Positions 1 to 5,096 of a stretch of DNA of 5,872 bases are shown in pieces (positions within the stretch are counted from its first letter, which is position 1; each line of letters begins with the position of its first letter). Location: contig CAYPRM010000049.1 of NCBI GenBank assembly GCA_964413365.1, positions 1 to 5,872 of the forward strand, read 5' to 3'. The stretch comes from RGIG4608 sp964413365. GTDB taxonomy: Bacteria; Bacillota; Clostridia; Oscillospirales; CAG-272. The translations under genes and the position numbers were made by a program. The notes under the pieces are model-generated. The model worked only from the letters and a program-made list of their open reading frames with translations. It was not told the origin of the DNA and searched no databases.

Positions 1-10
1 TCTGAAACAG

Positions 11-47
11 AAAAAGCCGAGAAGATCAAGGTGCTGATCCTCTCGGC
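11..47 (-). terminator. Intrinsic terminator, distal of a tandem pair
   Basis: Read on the minus strand, GCCGAGA plus GATCA arms (plus-strand 16-28 and 35-47) form a 12-bp stem with one internal mismatch and a 6-nt loop, followed directly by five T (plus-strand A at 11-15). It lies about 80 nt beyond the stop of the regulator gene and is the second stop signal that transcripts leaving that gene would meet. The plus-strand reading has no U tail, so the signal is directional. Confidence 0.7.
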
Positions 48-52
48 TATGT

Positions 53-79
53 AAAAAGGGCGGTATATTTCTACCGCCC
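53..79 (-). terminator. Intrinsic terminator of the XRE regulator gene
   Basis: Arms GGGCGGTA (58-65) and TACCGCCC (72-79) make a perfect 8-bp GC-rich stem with a 6-nt loop. On the minus strand the stem is followed by five T (plus-strand A at 53-57). It begins 47 nt after the regulator stop codon, the expected place for a rho-independent terminator. The fit of stem, loop and tail is very good. Confidence 0.85.
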
Positions 80-125
80 TCTGATATTCAATTTTATAAA
101 CTACTTGATAAAAGCAAGACTTGTG

Positions 126-905
126 TCATTCGGACTTTAGATTTTCTATAAACAATTCCGTATCTCCAACGACTATCGTCTGCGGTATTTCATCGGTAAC
201 AAAGTACGAATTAAGTGTGACATCATATTCTATTCCGTTTATCTTGATTGTATCAACGAATATAAGATCGGTTGGGAGAATGTTTGCGTTTCTTGTAAGT
301 ATGTTATAATAGCCATTCTCTCCCTTTATGGAATATAATCGCCCAACATAATCCTCTCCACTATATATTTCTCTATAAGCGTAATCTTCTTCAAATACAC
401 CGTAACCGATGAATAGTTTTCTCACGGGACGGAATGAAGTAATATGTTCACCATTGCTTTCATCAACCTGCCCCTCATTCCAAAGGACATCCATCGTGCC
501 GTAATAGATATGATAATCTCCTGTATCAATACAAGGATTGTCAGCAAAAACTCTGCCTGCTGCCATTTTTGAGGTTAAGCCATAAGACTTACACATAACT
601 GAAATGACAAGCAGTATAGAAAAAACAACAACCAACACACTTGCTACACAACCGAATATTGTAACCGTTTTACGCATTTTTATATTCTGTCGCACAATAA
701 CCTCTTCCGGTTTATCTGTCAGAAAATAGTTCTTCTCCACTCCAAAATATTTTTCAAGTGCCTCCATTGATTCATCACAAGGAAGTCCTAATCCAGACTC
801 CCATTTAGCAACTGCACTTCGACTAACGAAAATTGCATCAGCAAGAGTTTGTTGTGAAATATTTTTTTCGTTTCGTAAATTTTTGAGTTTTTCTTTCAAC
901 TCCAT
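126..905 (-). CDS. Membrane-anchored XRE-family HTH regulator
   Basis: Predicted 259-aa DNA-binding regulator tethered to the membrane. Residues 4-58 form an XRE/Cro-C1 helix-turn-helix domain (ISQQTLADAIFVSRSAVAKW at 16-35 spans the two DNA-binding helices). After a short linker, residues 79-104 are a strongly hydrophobic single membrane segment. The remaining ~155 residues, rich in Tyr, Asp and Gly, are probably extracytoplasmic and I recognise no domain there. This architecture is common in Firmicutes, where the outer domain is presumed to sense an envelope or extracellular signal; the signal here is unknown. The ATG at 905 is chosen because GGAGGTG precedes it by 7 nt. An in-frame ATG at 947 lies upstream of the -10 box and has no such site. 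The gene appears monocistronic: own promoters, tandem terminators after it. Its direct target is not apparent; self-control through nearby repeats is possible. Confidence 0.85.
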   Translation of the reverse strand: MELKEKLKNLRNEKNISQQTLADAIFVSRSAVAKWESGLGLPCDESMEALEKYFGVEKNYFLTDKPEEVIVRQNIKMRKTVTIFGCVASVLVVVFSILLVISVMCKSYGLTSKMAAGRVFADNPCIDTGDYHIYYGTMDVLWNEGQVDESNGEHITSFRPVRKLFIGYGVFEEDYAYREIYSGEDYVGRLYSIKGENGYYNILTRNANILPTDLIFVDTIKINGIEYDVTLNSYFVTDEIPQTIVVGDTELFIENLKSE

Positions 906-911
906 ATCAGC

Positions 912-918
912 ACCTCCG
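912..918 (-). promoter_or_regulatory. Ribosome binding site fixing the regulator start
   Basis: Minus-strand GGAGGTG lies 6-7 nt upstream of the ATG at 905 and decides this start over the in-frame ATG at 947. The block GGAGGTGCTGATATG differs in one base from the one in front of the ATPase gene (GGAGGTGCTGCTATG). Confidence 0.8.
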
Positions 919-935
919 TGGCTTTCGATACTATA

Positions 936-944
936 ATTATAGCA
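936..944 (-). promoter_or_regulatory. Proximal extended -10 promoter of the regulator
   Basis: Minus-strand TGCTATAAT is a perfect TGn-extended -10 element. No good -35 hexamer is seen 16-18 nt upstream, as is usual for extended -10 promoters. Transcription would start near 929-930, giving a leader of about 25 nt that contains the ribosome binding site. The -10 sits inside a 12-bp perfect palindrome, CTATAATTATAG (931-942). Confidence 0.6.
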
Positions 945-963
945 CAAACAAGACGAAAATGGT

Positions 964-994
964 TGTTACTTTCGTTTTCGAGGAGTGTTACTTT
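964..994. repeat. Two 9-bp direct repeats, candidate operator half sites
   Basis: TGTTACTTT occurs at 964-972 and again at 986-994, same orientation, start-to-start distance 22 bp (about two helical turns). The proximal copy falls roughly where the -35 region of the 936-944 promoter would be. Same-face spacing and position suggest a regulator binding site, perhaps for the adjacent XRE protein. This is inference; both copies could be chance in AT-rich DNA. Confidence 0.4.
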
Positions 995-1040
995 AAGTTT
1001 TCTAAAATTTCTTGCAGAAATAATCTTATTCGCTGAGTTT

Positions 1041-1069
1041 ATTATACCAAATTTTTATGAATTTTTCAA
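1041..1069 (-). promoter_or_regulatory. Distal sigma-A promoter of the regulator
   Basis: Minus strand TTGAAA (1069-1064), a 17-nt spacer, then TATAAT (1046-1041) preceded by TGG, giving an extended -10 too. It matches the sigma-70/sigma-A consensus closely. It points toward the regulator and would give a leader of about 130 nt carrying the 964-994 repeats between the distal and proximal promoters. Confidence 0.55.
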
Positions 1070-1097
1070 TCCTACAAACCGTTCAGCTTATGTAAGA

Positions 1098-1173
1098 CAG
1101 CAGAAATAAATCTGCTGCCCGCGCGTCTGAATTTCACCGCGCAATCTGACCGTTATCTGCCGTTGCGGTCAGA
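1098..1173. other. Cluster of three hairpins after the ParB-operon remnant
   Basis: Three consecutive inverted repeats: CAGCAGA/TCTGCTG (1098-1104, 1111-1117), GCGCG/CGCGC (1121-1125, 1138-1142) and TCTGACCG/CGGTCAGA (1145-1152, 1166-1173). They begin at the stop codon of the 46-aa frame, which sits in the loop of the last one. None is followed by a clean U tract, so they are at best weak terminators of the minus-strand operon, or structured remnants at a junction. Confidence 0.35.
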
Positions 1174-1293
1174 CCTTGTTCTATTGTTCTCGTCGCGTTC
1201 ATCCTCGCTCTGTTCGTCAATTCCATCAACGATTTCGTTCTCACGTCTGTCCATATTCAACTCTGCATTTGTGGTAAATTTAATATTTTCCAT
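1153..1293 (-). CDS. Small highly charged hypothetical protein, possibly a fused remnant
   Basis: A 46-aa frame begins with ATG at 1293, inside the last codons of the 80-aa ParB-like gene (14-nt overlap, different frame), and ends at TAA 1155-1153. The N-terminus reads MENIKFTTNAEL. From residue 14 nearly everything is Asp, Glu, Arg or Asn (e.g. EQSEDERDEN), as in a disordered linker or protein tail. No strong Shine-Dalgarno precedes it, so translation would depend on coupling to the gene above. No function is recognised. It may be the joined end of a larger gene left by the deletion that seems to have cut the 80-aa gene, or not be translated at all. Confidence 0.3.
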   Translation of the reverse strand: MENIKFTTNAELNMDRRENEIVDGIDEQSEDERDENNRTRSDRNGR

Positions 1294-1522
1294 TACGGTA
1301 ACTCAGTTTCGGCTCATTGGCAACGTACTCATTAAAGCCGGCAACAATATCGCGCACCTTGTCCTCTTCCACTTCGCGCTGATATGTATCCGTATTGATT
1401 GCTACGCTGTTGACAACCTGCATGTGATAAGGTACATACTGCGTAAAATCCATTTGCTTTTTGGTCAATGCTTCATTCTGTGCTTTCAAAACAGTTGCTC
1501 TCTGATGATCTGTCATTTTCAT
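1280..1522 (-). pseudogene. Truncated ParB/Srx-like protein, N-terminal fragment
   Basis: 80-aa product. The segment around residues 33-80 (DTYQREVEEDKVRDIVAGF, then EPKLSYRNGKY) resembles the start of ParB/sulfiredoxin-fold proteins (ParB or DUF6551 type), where Y-Q-R, a V--IV--F helix and a P---RNGKYY strand lead into a D-G-Q/H-H motif. Here a TAA follows NGKY just before that motif would come, and no frame downstream restores it. I read it as the N-terminal piece of a longer gene cut by deletion. The ATG at 1522 overlaps the stop of the preceding gene (ATGA), and AAGGAG stands 7 nt upstream, so it is still well placed for coupled translation. An alternative is a genuine short protein; the residue match to ParB-like families is from memory. 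Confidence 0.55.
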
Positions 1523-2436
1523 TTCAATACTCCTTCTACATCCATAACAAATTTTTTAGCGACACCCAAAATCTCAAGTGCCCTGTCTTTGTATCTTTTT
1601 TCGGTTTGCAACTTCGGAAATCTTGCAAAATAATTATTGCAAGAGGAGATAAACATACTGACCGTACCGGACATGGAATCCAAAATGCTATCTTCTATGT
1701 CTGTTTCATCTGTCGGATCGTTTACCTTTCGTAACGGGATTTCTGCGACATTATCGTATGCTGCGGCGATTTCCGGCTCTATAAAGCAATCTTCCGATTC
1801 AGATCGCTTCCGGCTCTGTCTTGACTCCGGCTTTTCTTTTGGCTTCAATAATTCTTCCGCCAACTGTTTTCGCTCCTGTTCGGGGCGTAGGGCTATGGAT
1901 GCAACCTTATAGTCCGCCGCTTGCGTCTTACCCGATAAGACCTGATCCCTAAACCCCGGAAGCACCGATTCTCCGGCGTCCACGCCATTGGCATAATCGA
2001 TTGCACGAAAGACCGATCTTCTCGATGTATTTGACTCGGCGGCTAGTTCTTCGCTCGATTTCAAGGTGCCACCGTGGCACTTTGAATCGTTTCTGGCACC
2101 GCCATGGCTCATCTTTACTGCGTTGCATCTTTTTCCGAACAAATACTTTCTGTTTTCGGGTGTCAGATTTCTTCTTCCAAGCTGGTTGTCGCATATCCAT
2201 GCAAGACAAGCGTATCGGTCGGCAAAAAACTTCTCAACAACCTCATATTGAAGCTCAGGATGCTTTTGAGCGATCCTGTACCGGTTATGCCCATCCACAA
2301 TTGTGCCGTTCCAAACCACCAAAGGTGCCAGAACGCCATCTGCCAGCAGATTCTCTTCCAGCTGCCTGAGTTCCTCGTCGGTCAGCTTAGGAATGATAGA
2401 TTCATATTCAGGATCTATCTTCAATTCCTGCCGCAT
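1519..2436 (-). CDS. ParB N-terminal (ParB/Srx) domain protein
   Basis: 305-aa protein of the ParB/Srx fold type found on plasmids and integrative elements. Residues ~15-75 are the ParB N-terminal domain, with TDEELRQLEENL and the conserved strand-turn IVDGHNRYRIA (46-56; G49, H50, R52 correspond to the nucleotide-binding GHxR region). Residues 80-110 carry an NQLGRRNLTPENRKYLFGK stretch, followed by a His-Gly-Gly repeat (111-113 and 121-123) and a probable HTH (SSEELAAESNTSRRSVFRAI, 127-146). The C-terminal ~100 residues are polar and unassigned. Likely roles are DNA binding in element maintenance or transcription control; CTPase or nuclease activity cannot be judged. The ATG at 2436 lies 1 nt after the stop of the upstream gene (TAAG-ATG) with GAGGTGGAG in front; an ATG at 2499 would overlap that gene by 62 nt. 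No partner parA is in the window. Confidence 0.8.
   Translation of the reverse strand: MRQELKIDPEYESIIPKLTDEELRQLEENLLADGVLAPLVVWNGTIVDGHNRYRIAQKHPELQYEVVEKFFADRYACLAWICDNQLGRRNLTPENRKYLFGKRCNAVKMSHGGARNDSKCHGGTLKSSEELAAESNTSRRSVFRAIDYANGVDAGESVLPGFRDQVLSGKTQAADYKVASIALRPEQERKQLAEELLKPKEKPESRQSRKRSESEDCFIEPEIAAAYDNVAEIPLRKVNDPTDETDIEDSILDSMSGTVSMFISSCNNYFARFPKLQTEKRYKDRALEILGVAKKFVMDVEGVLK
2060..2086. repeat. 27-bp inverted repeat inside the ParB-like gene
   Basis: A near-perfect palindrome with central GTGCCAC-C-GTGGCAC (2066-2080) flanked by TTCAA and TTGAA arms (2060-2064, 2082-2086), one G/T exception at 2065/2081. It encodes the second His-Gly-Gly repeat of the protein. An 8-bp palindrome GCCATGGC follows at 2101-2108. 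It may be a ParB-type binding site, an mRNA hairpin or a result of codon repetition. Confidence 0.45.
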
Positions 2437-2437
2437 C

Positions 2438-2806
2438 TTACTCCACCTCGCCGTACACACTTCTTGCAGTGAGATAGGCAAGGTATTCTCTGCATTCATC
2501 GCTGATCTCCTGCTTGTTGTTTAGCCTTTTGCAGAATGTCAGGAAATAGTAGAAAGCCTCCCAATCGTTTCCGATTGTCATCTCAACCATTCTGCCGGTC
2601 CTGTCACTTGTGAATCTACAGGGCTTTCCGTTCAGCCAGCGGCGAATATTCTGGTCTTTATCGACATACACCTTTTCAAGAAGTCGGAGTGCCCATTTGC
2701 CGTTGTTTTGAAATGTAATTTCCGAATTTTCCGGATGATGATTATGTTCCGCATCAATCACATTCTGAATAGTGCTCATATAATTGCAAAAAGCACGATA
2801 GTTCAT
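2438..2806 (-). CDS. Hypothetical protein with DK-QNIR--LNG motif (short paralogue)
   Basis: 122-aa soluble protein of unknown function. The C-terminal half (residues 49-110) matches the C-terminal part of the 168-aa neighbour: DKDQNIRRWLNG (49-60), a T and G a few residues on, a YY pair (86-87), then a Leu-Asn and a Tyr-Leu helix. The N-terminal half differs between the two. ATG at 2806 is preferred because AGGAG stands 8-9 nt upstream; the in-frame ATG at 2824 has a purine block only 1 nt away. The gene is 23 nt downstream of its paralogue and ends 1 nt before the ParB-like gene, so all three should be co-transcribed and perhaps coupled. I recognise no named family. Confidence 0.7.
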   Translation of the reverse strand: MNYRAFCNYMSTIQNVIDAEHNHHPENSEITFQNNGKWALRLLEKVYVDKDQNIRRWLNGKPCRFTSDRTGRMVEMTIGNDWEAFYYFLTFCKRLNNKQEISDECREYLAYLTARSVYGEVE

Positions 2807-2829
2807 TTCCTCGTCTCCTTTCATACCTT

Positions 2830-3336
2830 TTATATAATGAAAAGCTCTTTCGGAAAGTCGCTCTTATCTTTTCTGAGGTACCGTTCAATTTCCTTGTAAT
2901 CGGAATAGCAAACCGATCTGTTTTCATTCAGCGGTCGTTCAAGCAGGAGAATATAATAGAGTGTCATTCTCGGTCTGCTCGGCAAAACCGAATACACCTT
3001 TCCGCTTGTCGGATTTGTAACCTTCAGTTGCTTGTCCCCGTTCAGATAGCTTCTGATGTTTTGGTTTTTATCCGAAAACTCTGTTTCAAGTCGCCTAATA
3101 ATTTGCTCTTTTCTCTCGCTAAGCAACAGAATTCTTTTCTTCATTCTTGCGATTGCATCTTCCCTGCTGATCGGCTCATCCCCGAATGCTTCGTAATAGA
3201 GATACCCAAGCCTGCTATCCGGGACTTTGGATTTTAACAATCGCAAAGCTCTTTCCGCTTTCATTGCCTTTTCCTGAATCTGACGAATTGCATCTATGAC
3301 TTCCTCAAATTCTTCTCTGTCCATCGTATGTGACAT
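2830..3336 (-). CDS. Hypothetical protein with coiled coil and DK-QNIR--LNG motif (long paralogue)
   Basis: 168-aa protein of unknown function. Residues 6-37 and 57-87 are charged helices with heptad character (likely coiled coil). Residues 89-100 read DKNQNIRSYLNG, then a Gly (112), a YY pair (127-128), ERPLNE (133-138) and a final basic-acidic helix; this block is shared with the 122-aa neighbour, so the two arose by duplication or domain sharing. ATG at 3336 is supported by GGAGG 10 nt upstream; an in-frame ATG at 3324 is too far from it. Its start overlaps the 64-aa upstream gene by 43 nt. A structural or DNA-associated accessory role in the mobile element is possible but not shown. Confidence 0.7.
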   Translation of the reverse strand: MSHTMDREEFEEVIDAIRQIQEKAMKAERALRLLKSKVPDSRLGYLYYEAFGDEPISREDAIARMKKRILLLSERKEQIIRRLETEFSDKNQNIRSYLNGDKQLKVTNPTSGKVYSVLPSRPRMTLYYILLLERPLNENRSVCYSDYKEIERYLRKDKSDFPKELFII

Positions 3337-3488
3337 TTTTTGTTTTCCTCCGTTTTATGTGTGATTTCCTTGACGTTTTTGAATACCCACCAACCAATGG
3401 CTCCTCCCATCACGGCAATAAGATATCTACCATATACCCATTCGGAATCATGGTGACGAGAGTATCTCGTATGCTCTTTTTTCTTCAT
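3294..3488 (-). CDS. Small putative membrane protein, first gene of the ParB operon
   Basis: 64-aa product with a basic N-terminus (MKKKEHTRYSRHH), one modest hydrophobic stretch at residues 22-38 (YLIAVMGGAIGWWVF) and a polar Lys/Glu-rich tail. One membrane span is likely. AGGAG 7 nt before the ATG at 3488 is a good ribosome binding site. The last 43 nt overlap the next gene, longer than usual for operons, which hints that the original stop lay earlier and was lost. About 89 bp covering the middle of this gene and the next gene's ribosome binding site recur in decayed form at 5093-5180, on the far side of the ATPase gene. Function unknown. Confidence 0.55.
   Translation of the reverse strand: MKKKEHTRYSRHHDSEWVYGRYLIAVMGGAIGWWVFKNVKEITHKTEENKKCHIRWTEKNLRKS
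3338..3426. repeat. Direct repeat, copy A (intact), left side of ATPase cassette
   Basis: Aligns with 5093-5180 in the same orientation: 8 substitutions (7 of them transitions) and one 1-nt deletion over 89 positions, about 90% identity. Copy A covers codons ~21-50 of the 64-aa gene plus the GGAGG site of the following gene. Similarity ends sharply near 3427. The two copies bracket a segment of about 1.67 kb containing the ATPase gene with its promoter and terminator. Confidence 0.85.
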
Positions 3489-3533
3489 TTTCTATCTCCT
3501 GAAAAAATTTCTTGTGTTTTTAGCCTGTATATG

Positions 3534-3562
3534 TTGACAACCAGCACTTTTGGGGATATAAT
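3534..3562 (+). promoter_or_regulatory. Consensus sigma-A promoter of the ATPase gene
   Basis: TTGACA (3534-3539), a 17-nt spacer, TATAAT (3557-3562): an exact sigma-70/sigma-A consensus. Expected start near 3569, giving a leader of about 50 nt. The predicted start coincides with the edge of an 18-bp palindrome, so this strong promoter is probably repressed by a protein binding just downstream. Confidence 0.85.
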
Positions 3563-3568
3563 AATATT

Positions 3569-3586
3569 GTCAAATCGTGATTTGAC
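3569..3586. promoter_or_regulatory. 18-bp perfect palindrome, candidate shared operator
   Basis: GTCAAATC (3569-3576) and GATTTGAC (3579-3586) are perfect inverted repeats around a GT spacer. It starts 7 nt after the plus-strand -10 box and ends 8 nt before the minus-strand -10 box at 3595-3600, nearly centred between them. That position would let a dimeric repressor block both promoters. The binding protein is not identified; an RNA hairpin is a weaker alternative. Confidence 0.65.
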
Positions 3587-3594
3587 TAATTTAG

Positions 3595-3603
3595 ATTATA
3601 CCA
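3595..3603 (-). promoter_or_regulatory. Extended -10 promoter candidate for the ParB operon
   Basis: Minus-strand TGGTATAAT (3603-3595) is an extended -10 element; no convincing -35 is present, as that region overlaps the start of the ATPase gene. Transcription would start near 3588-3589 and reach the 64-aa gene after about 100 nt. It faces the ATPase promoter, so the two polymerases would run into each other. It shares TTTGGTATAAT with the distal regulator promoter at 1041-1049. Confidence 0.5.
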
Positions 3604-3618
3604 AAAGGAGGTGCTGCT

Positions 3619-5049
3619 ATGTTTATAGGTCGAGAAACCGAATTAAAGTTTTTGAACGACGCTTATTCGTCCGATCGAGCGGAATTCATCGTTCTGTATG
3701 GCAGACGGCGCGTCGGGAAAACCGAACTTCTGAACGAGTTCTGCAAAGACAAAACGTGTATTTTTTACACTTGCCGCGAATATACCGACAAGAAACAGCT
3801 TCAATCTTTTACCGATAAAGTTCACGCTTACAACATCCCCGCATTTCAGTATGTCGATTGTTTCTCCAATTGGGAAACGGCGTTTTCTTCTGTTCTGCAT
3901 ATCGAGACAAACGAAAAGAAACTGCTTGTAATTGACGAATTTCCCTACGCTTGCAAAGTGAACGAAAGCATTCCGTCTGTTTTGCAGGTTTTATGGGACG
4001 AGAAATTACGCTACGAAAACGTCATGATCATTCTCTGCGGAAGCGCAATGAGTTTTATCGAAAAAGAGTTGCTTGCCGAAAAAAATCCGTTGTACGGCAG
4101 AACAACCGGCATTTATAAGATGAAACCGATGCCCTATCCCGACGCAATTAAGTTTTTTCCGAACTTTTCAGACGAAGATAAACTTTTGGCGTATTCCATC
4201 CTCGGCGGCGTTCCGCATTATTTAAGACAATTCAGCGACCGTTTTTCTTTGGAAGAAAACGTAAAACGGAACATCCTCCGCAAAGGTTGCTCGCTTTATA
4301 ACGAAGTCGAATTTCTCTTGAAACAAGAACTCAGAGAAACTTCCGTTTACAATACCATCGTCGAGGCGATTGCACTCGGAAACAATTCTTTCAGCGATAT
4401 TCTAAGTAAAACACAGCTTGAAAAAAGCAAGCTCAGCGTATATCTCAAAAACTTAATCGAGATTTCTATCGTCGAAAAGGAATCCCCCGCGCTTTCTTCC
4501 GATAAAGATAAAAGTAATACTACCAAAGGCAACTATATTCTGACCGATAACTTCTTCCGCTTTTGGTATGCGTTTGCTTATCGAAACCTCACCGACCTTG
4601 AAAACGACGATGTCGACGGCGTTTGGGACGATGCTATCAAAGATAGCCTCCACGACTTCGCCTCTCAACCGTTTGAAAAGGTCTGTCTCGAATACCTGTA
4701 TATTTTGAATAAAGGCAATCGGTTGCCGTTCAGAATTCACAACGCTTCAAGATATTGGGGTAAAACCACGCAGACGATTGATGGAAAAATGCAATCGGTT
4801 AACCTCGAAATCGATATTTTAGCCCCCGATTCCAAGAAGAAAAACTTTATCTACGGCGAGTGCAAATTCACAAACGAAGCGTTCGATATGCATCAGTTGA
4901 AAAAACTTCAATCGAAAGTCTTTCTCGAAGGCAACGTCTATTTCTATCTGTTCTCTCTTTCCGGGTTTACTGACGCAGTAAAAGAATACGCTTTCTTGAA
5001 CGACAATACCGTTTTGGTGTCTGTGAGCGATATCGTTTCGATCGGATAA
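3619..5049 (+). CDS. ATPase_2/DUF234-type ATPase with PD-(D/E)XK-like C-terminus
   Basis: 476-aa cytoplasmic protein of the 'archaeal ATPase' STAND/AAA-like family (Pfam ATPase_2 plus DUF234), full length for the family. Visible: N-terminal FIGRETEL (2-9); Walker A GRRRVGKT (28-35, K34, T35); Walker B LLVIDEF (102-108, D106, E107); sensor-like ILCGSAMSF (138-146); GRTTGIY (160-166); then helical and winged-helix-like segments (~190-290), NFFRFWYAF (311-319) typical of the DUF234 junction, and E397-I-D399 ... G-E414-C-K416, which fits a PD-(D/E)XK nuclease core. ATP binding is well supported; the substrate is unknown. Family members are scattered singletons on genomes and mobile elements, some suggested to act in defence or stress. 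AGGAGG 7 nt before the ATG fixes the start. It carries its own promoter and terminator, opposes its neighbours and lies between direct repeats, so it looks like an independent cargo cassette. Confidence 0.9.
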   Translation: MFIGRETELKFLNDAYSSDRAEFIVLYGRRRVGKTELLNEFCKDKTCIFYTCREYTDKKQLQSFTDKVHAYNIPAFQYVDCFSNWETAFSSVLHIETNEKKLLVIDEFPYACKVNESIPSVLQVLWDEKLRYENVMIILCGSAMSFIEKELLAEKNPLYGRTTGIYKMKPMPYPDAIKFFPNFSDEDKLLAYSILGGVPHYLRQFSDRFSLEENVKRNILRKGCSLYNEVEFLLKQELRETSVYNTIVEAIALGNNSFSDILSKTQLEKSKLSVYLKNLIEISIVEKESPALSSDKDKSNTTKGNYILTDNFFRFWYAFAYRNLTDLENDDVDGVWDDAIKDSLHDFASQPFEKVCLEYLYILNKGNRLPFRIHNASRYWGKTTQTIDGKMQSVNLEIDILAPDSKKKNFIYGECKFTNEAFDMHQLKKLQSKVFLEGNVYFYLFSLSGFTDAVKEYAFLNDNTVLVSVSDIVSIG

Positions 5050-5064
5050 CAAGATTAACTCTCC

Positions 5065-5096
5065 GGCTACGGCTACTCGCCGTAGCCTTTTCTTTT
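5065..5096 (+). terminator. Intrinsic terminator of the ATPase gene
   Basis: GGCTACGG (5065-5072) and CCGTAGCC (5080-5087) form a perfect 8-bp stem with a 7-nt loop, followed by TTTTCTTTT. It starts 16 nt after the stop codon. On the minus strand there is no U tail, so transcripts from the sigma/leader side would not stop here and would run antisense into the ATPase gene. Confidence 0.9.

Noticed and set aside
906..947. 14-residue N-terminal extension of the XRE regulator from ATG 947
   Set aside because: The extension spans the -10 box and the ribosome binding site used for ATG 905.
1163..1633. 156-aa open frame on the plus strand
   Set aside because: It lies antisense to the ParB-like genes, has a Ser/Phe/Ile-rich antisense-type composition and no ribosome binding site, while the minus strand has overlapping genes with good sites.
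2001..2472. Several plus-strand frames of 61-122 aa opposite the ParB-like gene
   Set aside because: They are shadows of a recognisable minus-strand protein, overlap each other and lack Shine-Dalgarno sites.
2437..2499. 21-residue extension of the ParB-like protein from ATG 2499
   Set aside because: It would overlap the upstream gene by 62 nt, whereas ATG 2436 follows that gene's stop by 1 nt with a good ribosome binding site.
3456..3470. Hairpin ACGAGA/TCTCGT
   Set aside because: A 6-bp stem inside the 64-aa gene without a U tail; too short to carry weight.
3330..3818. 162-aa plus-strand frame running into the ATPase gene
   Set aside because: It crosses the ATPase promoter, operator and start in another frame and has no recognisable domain.
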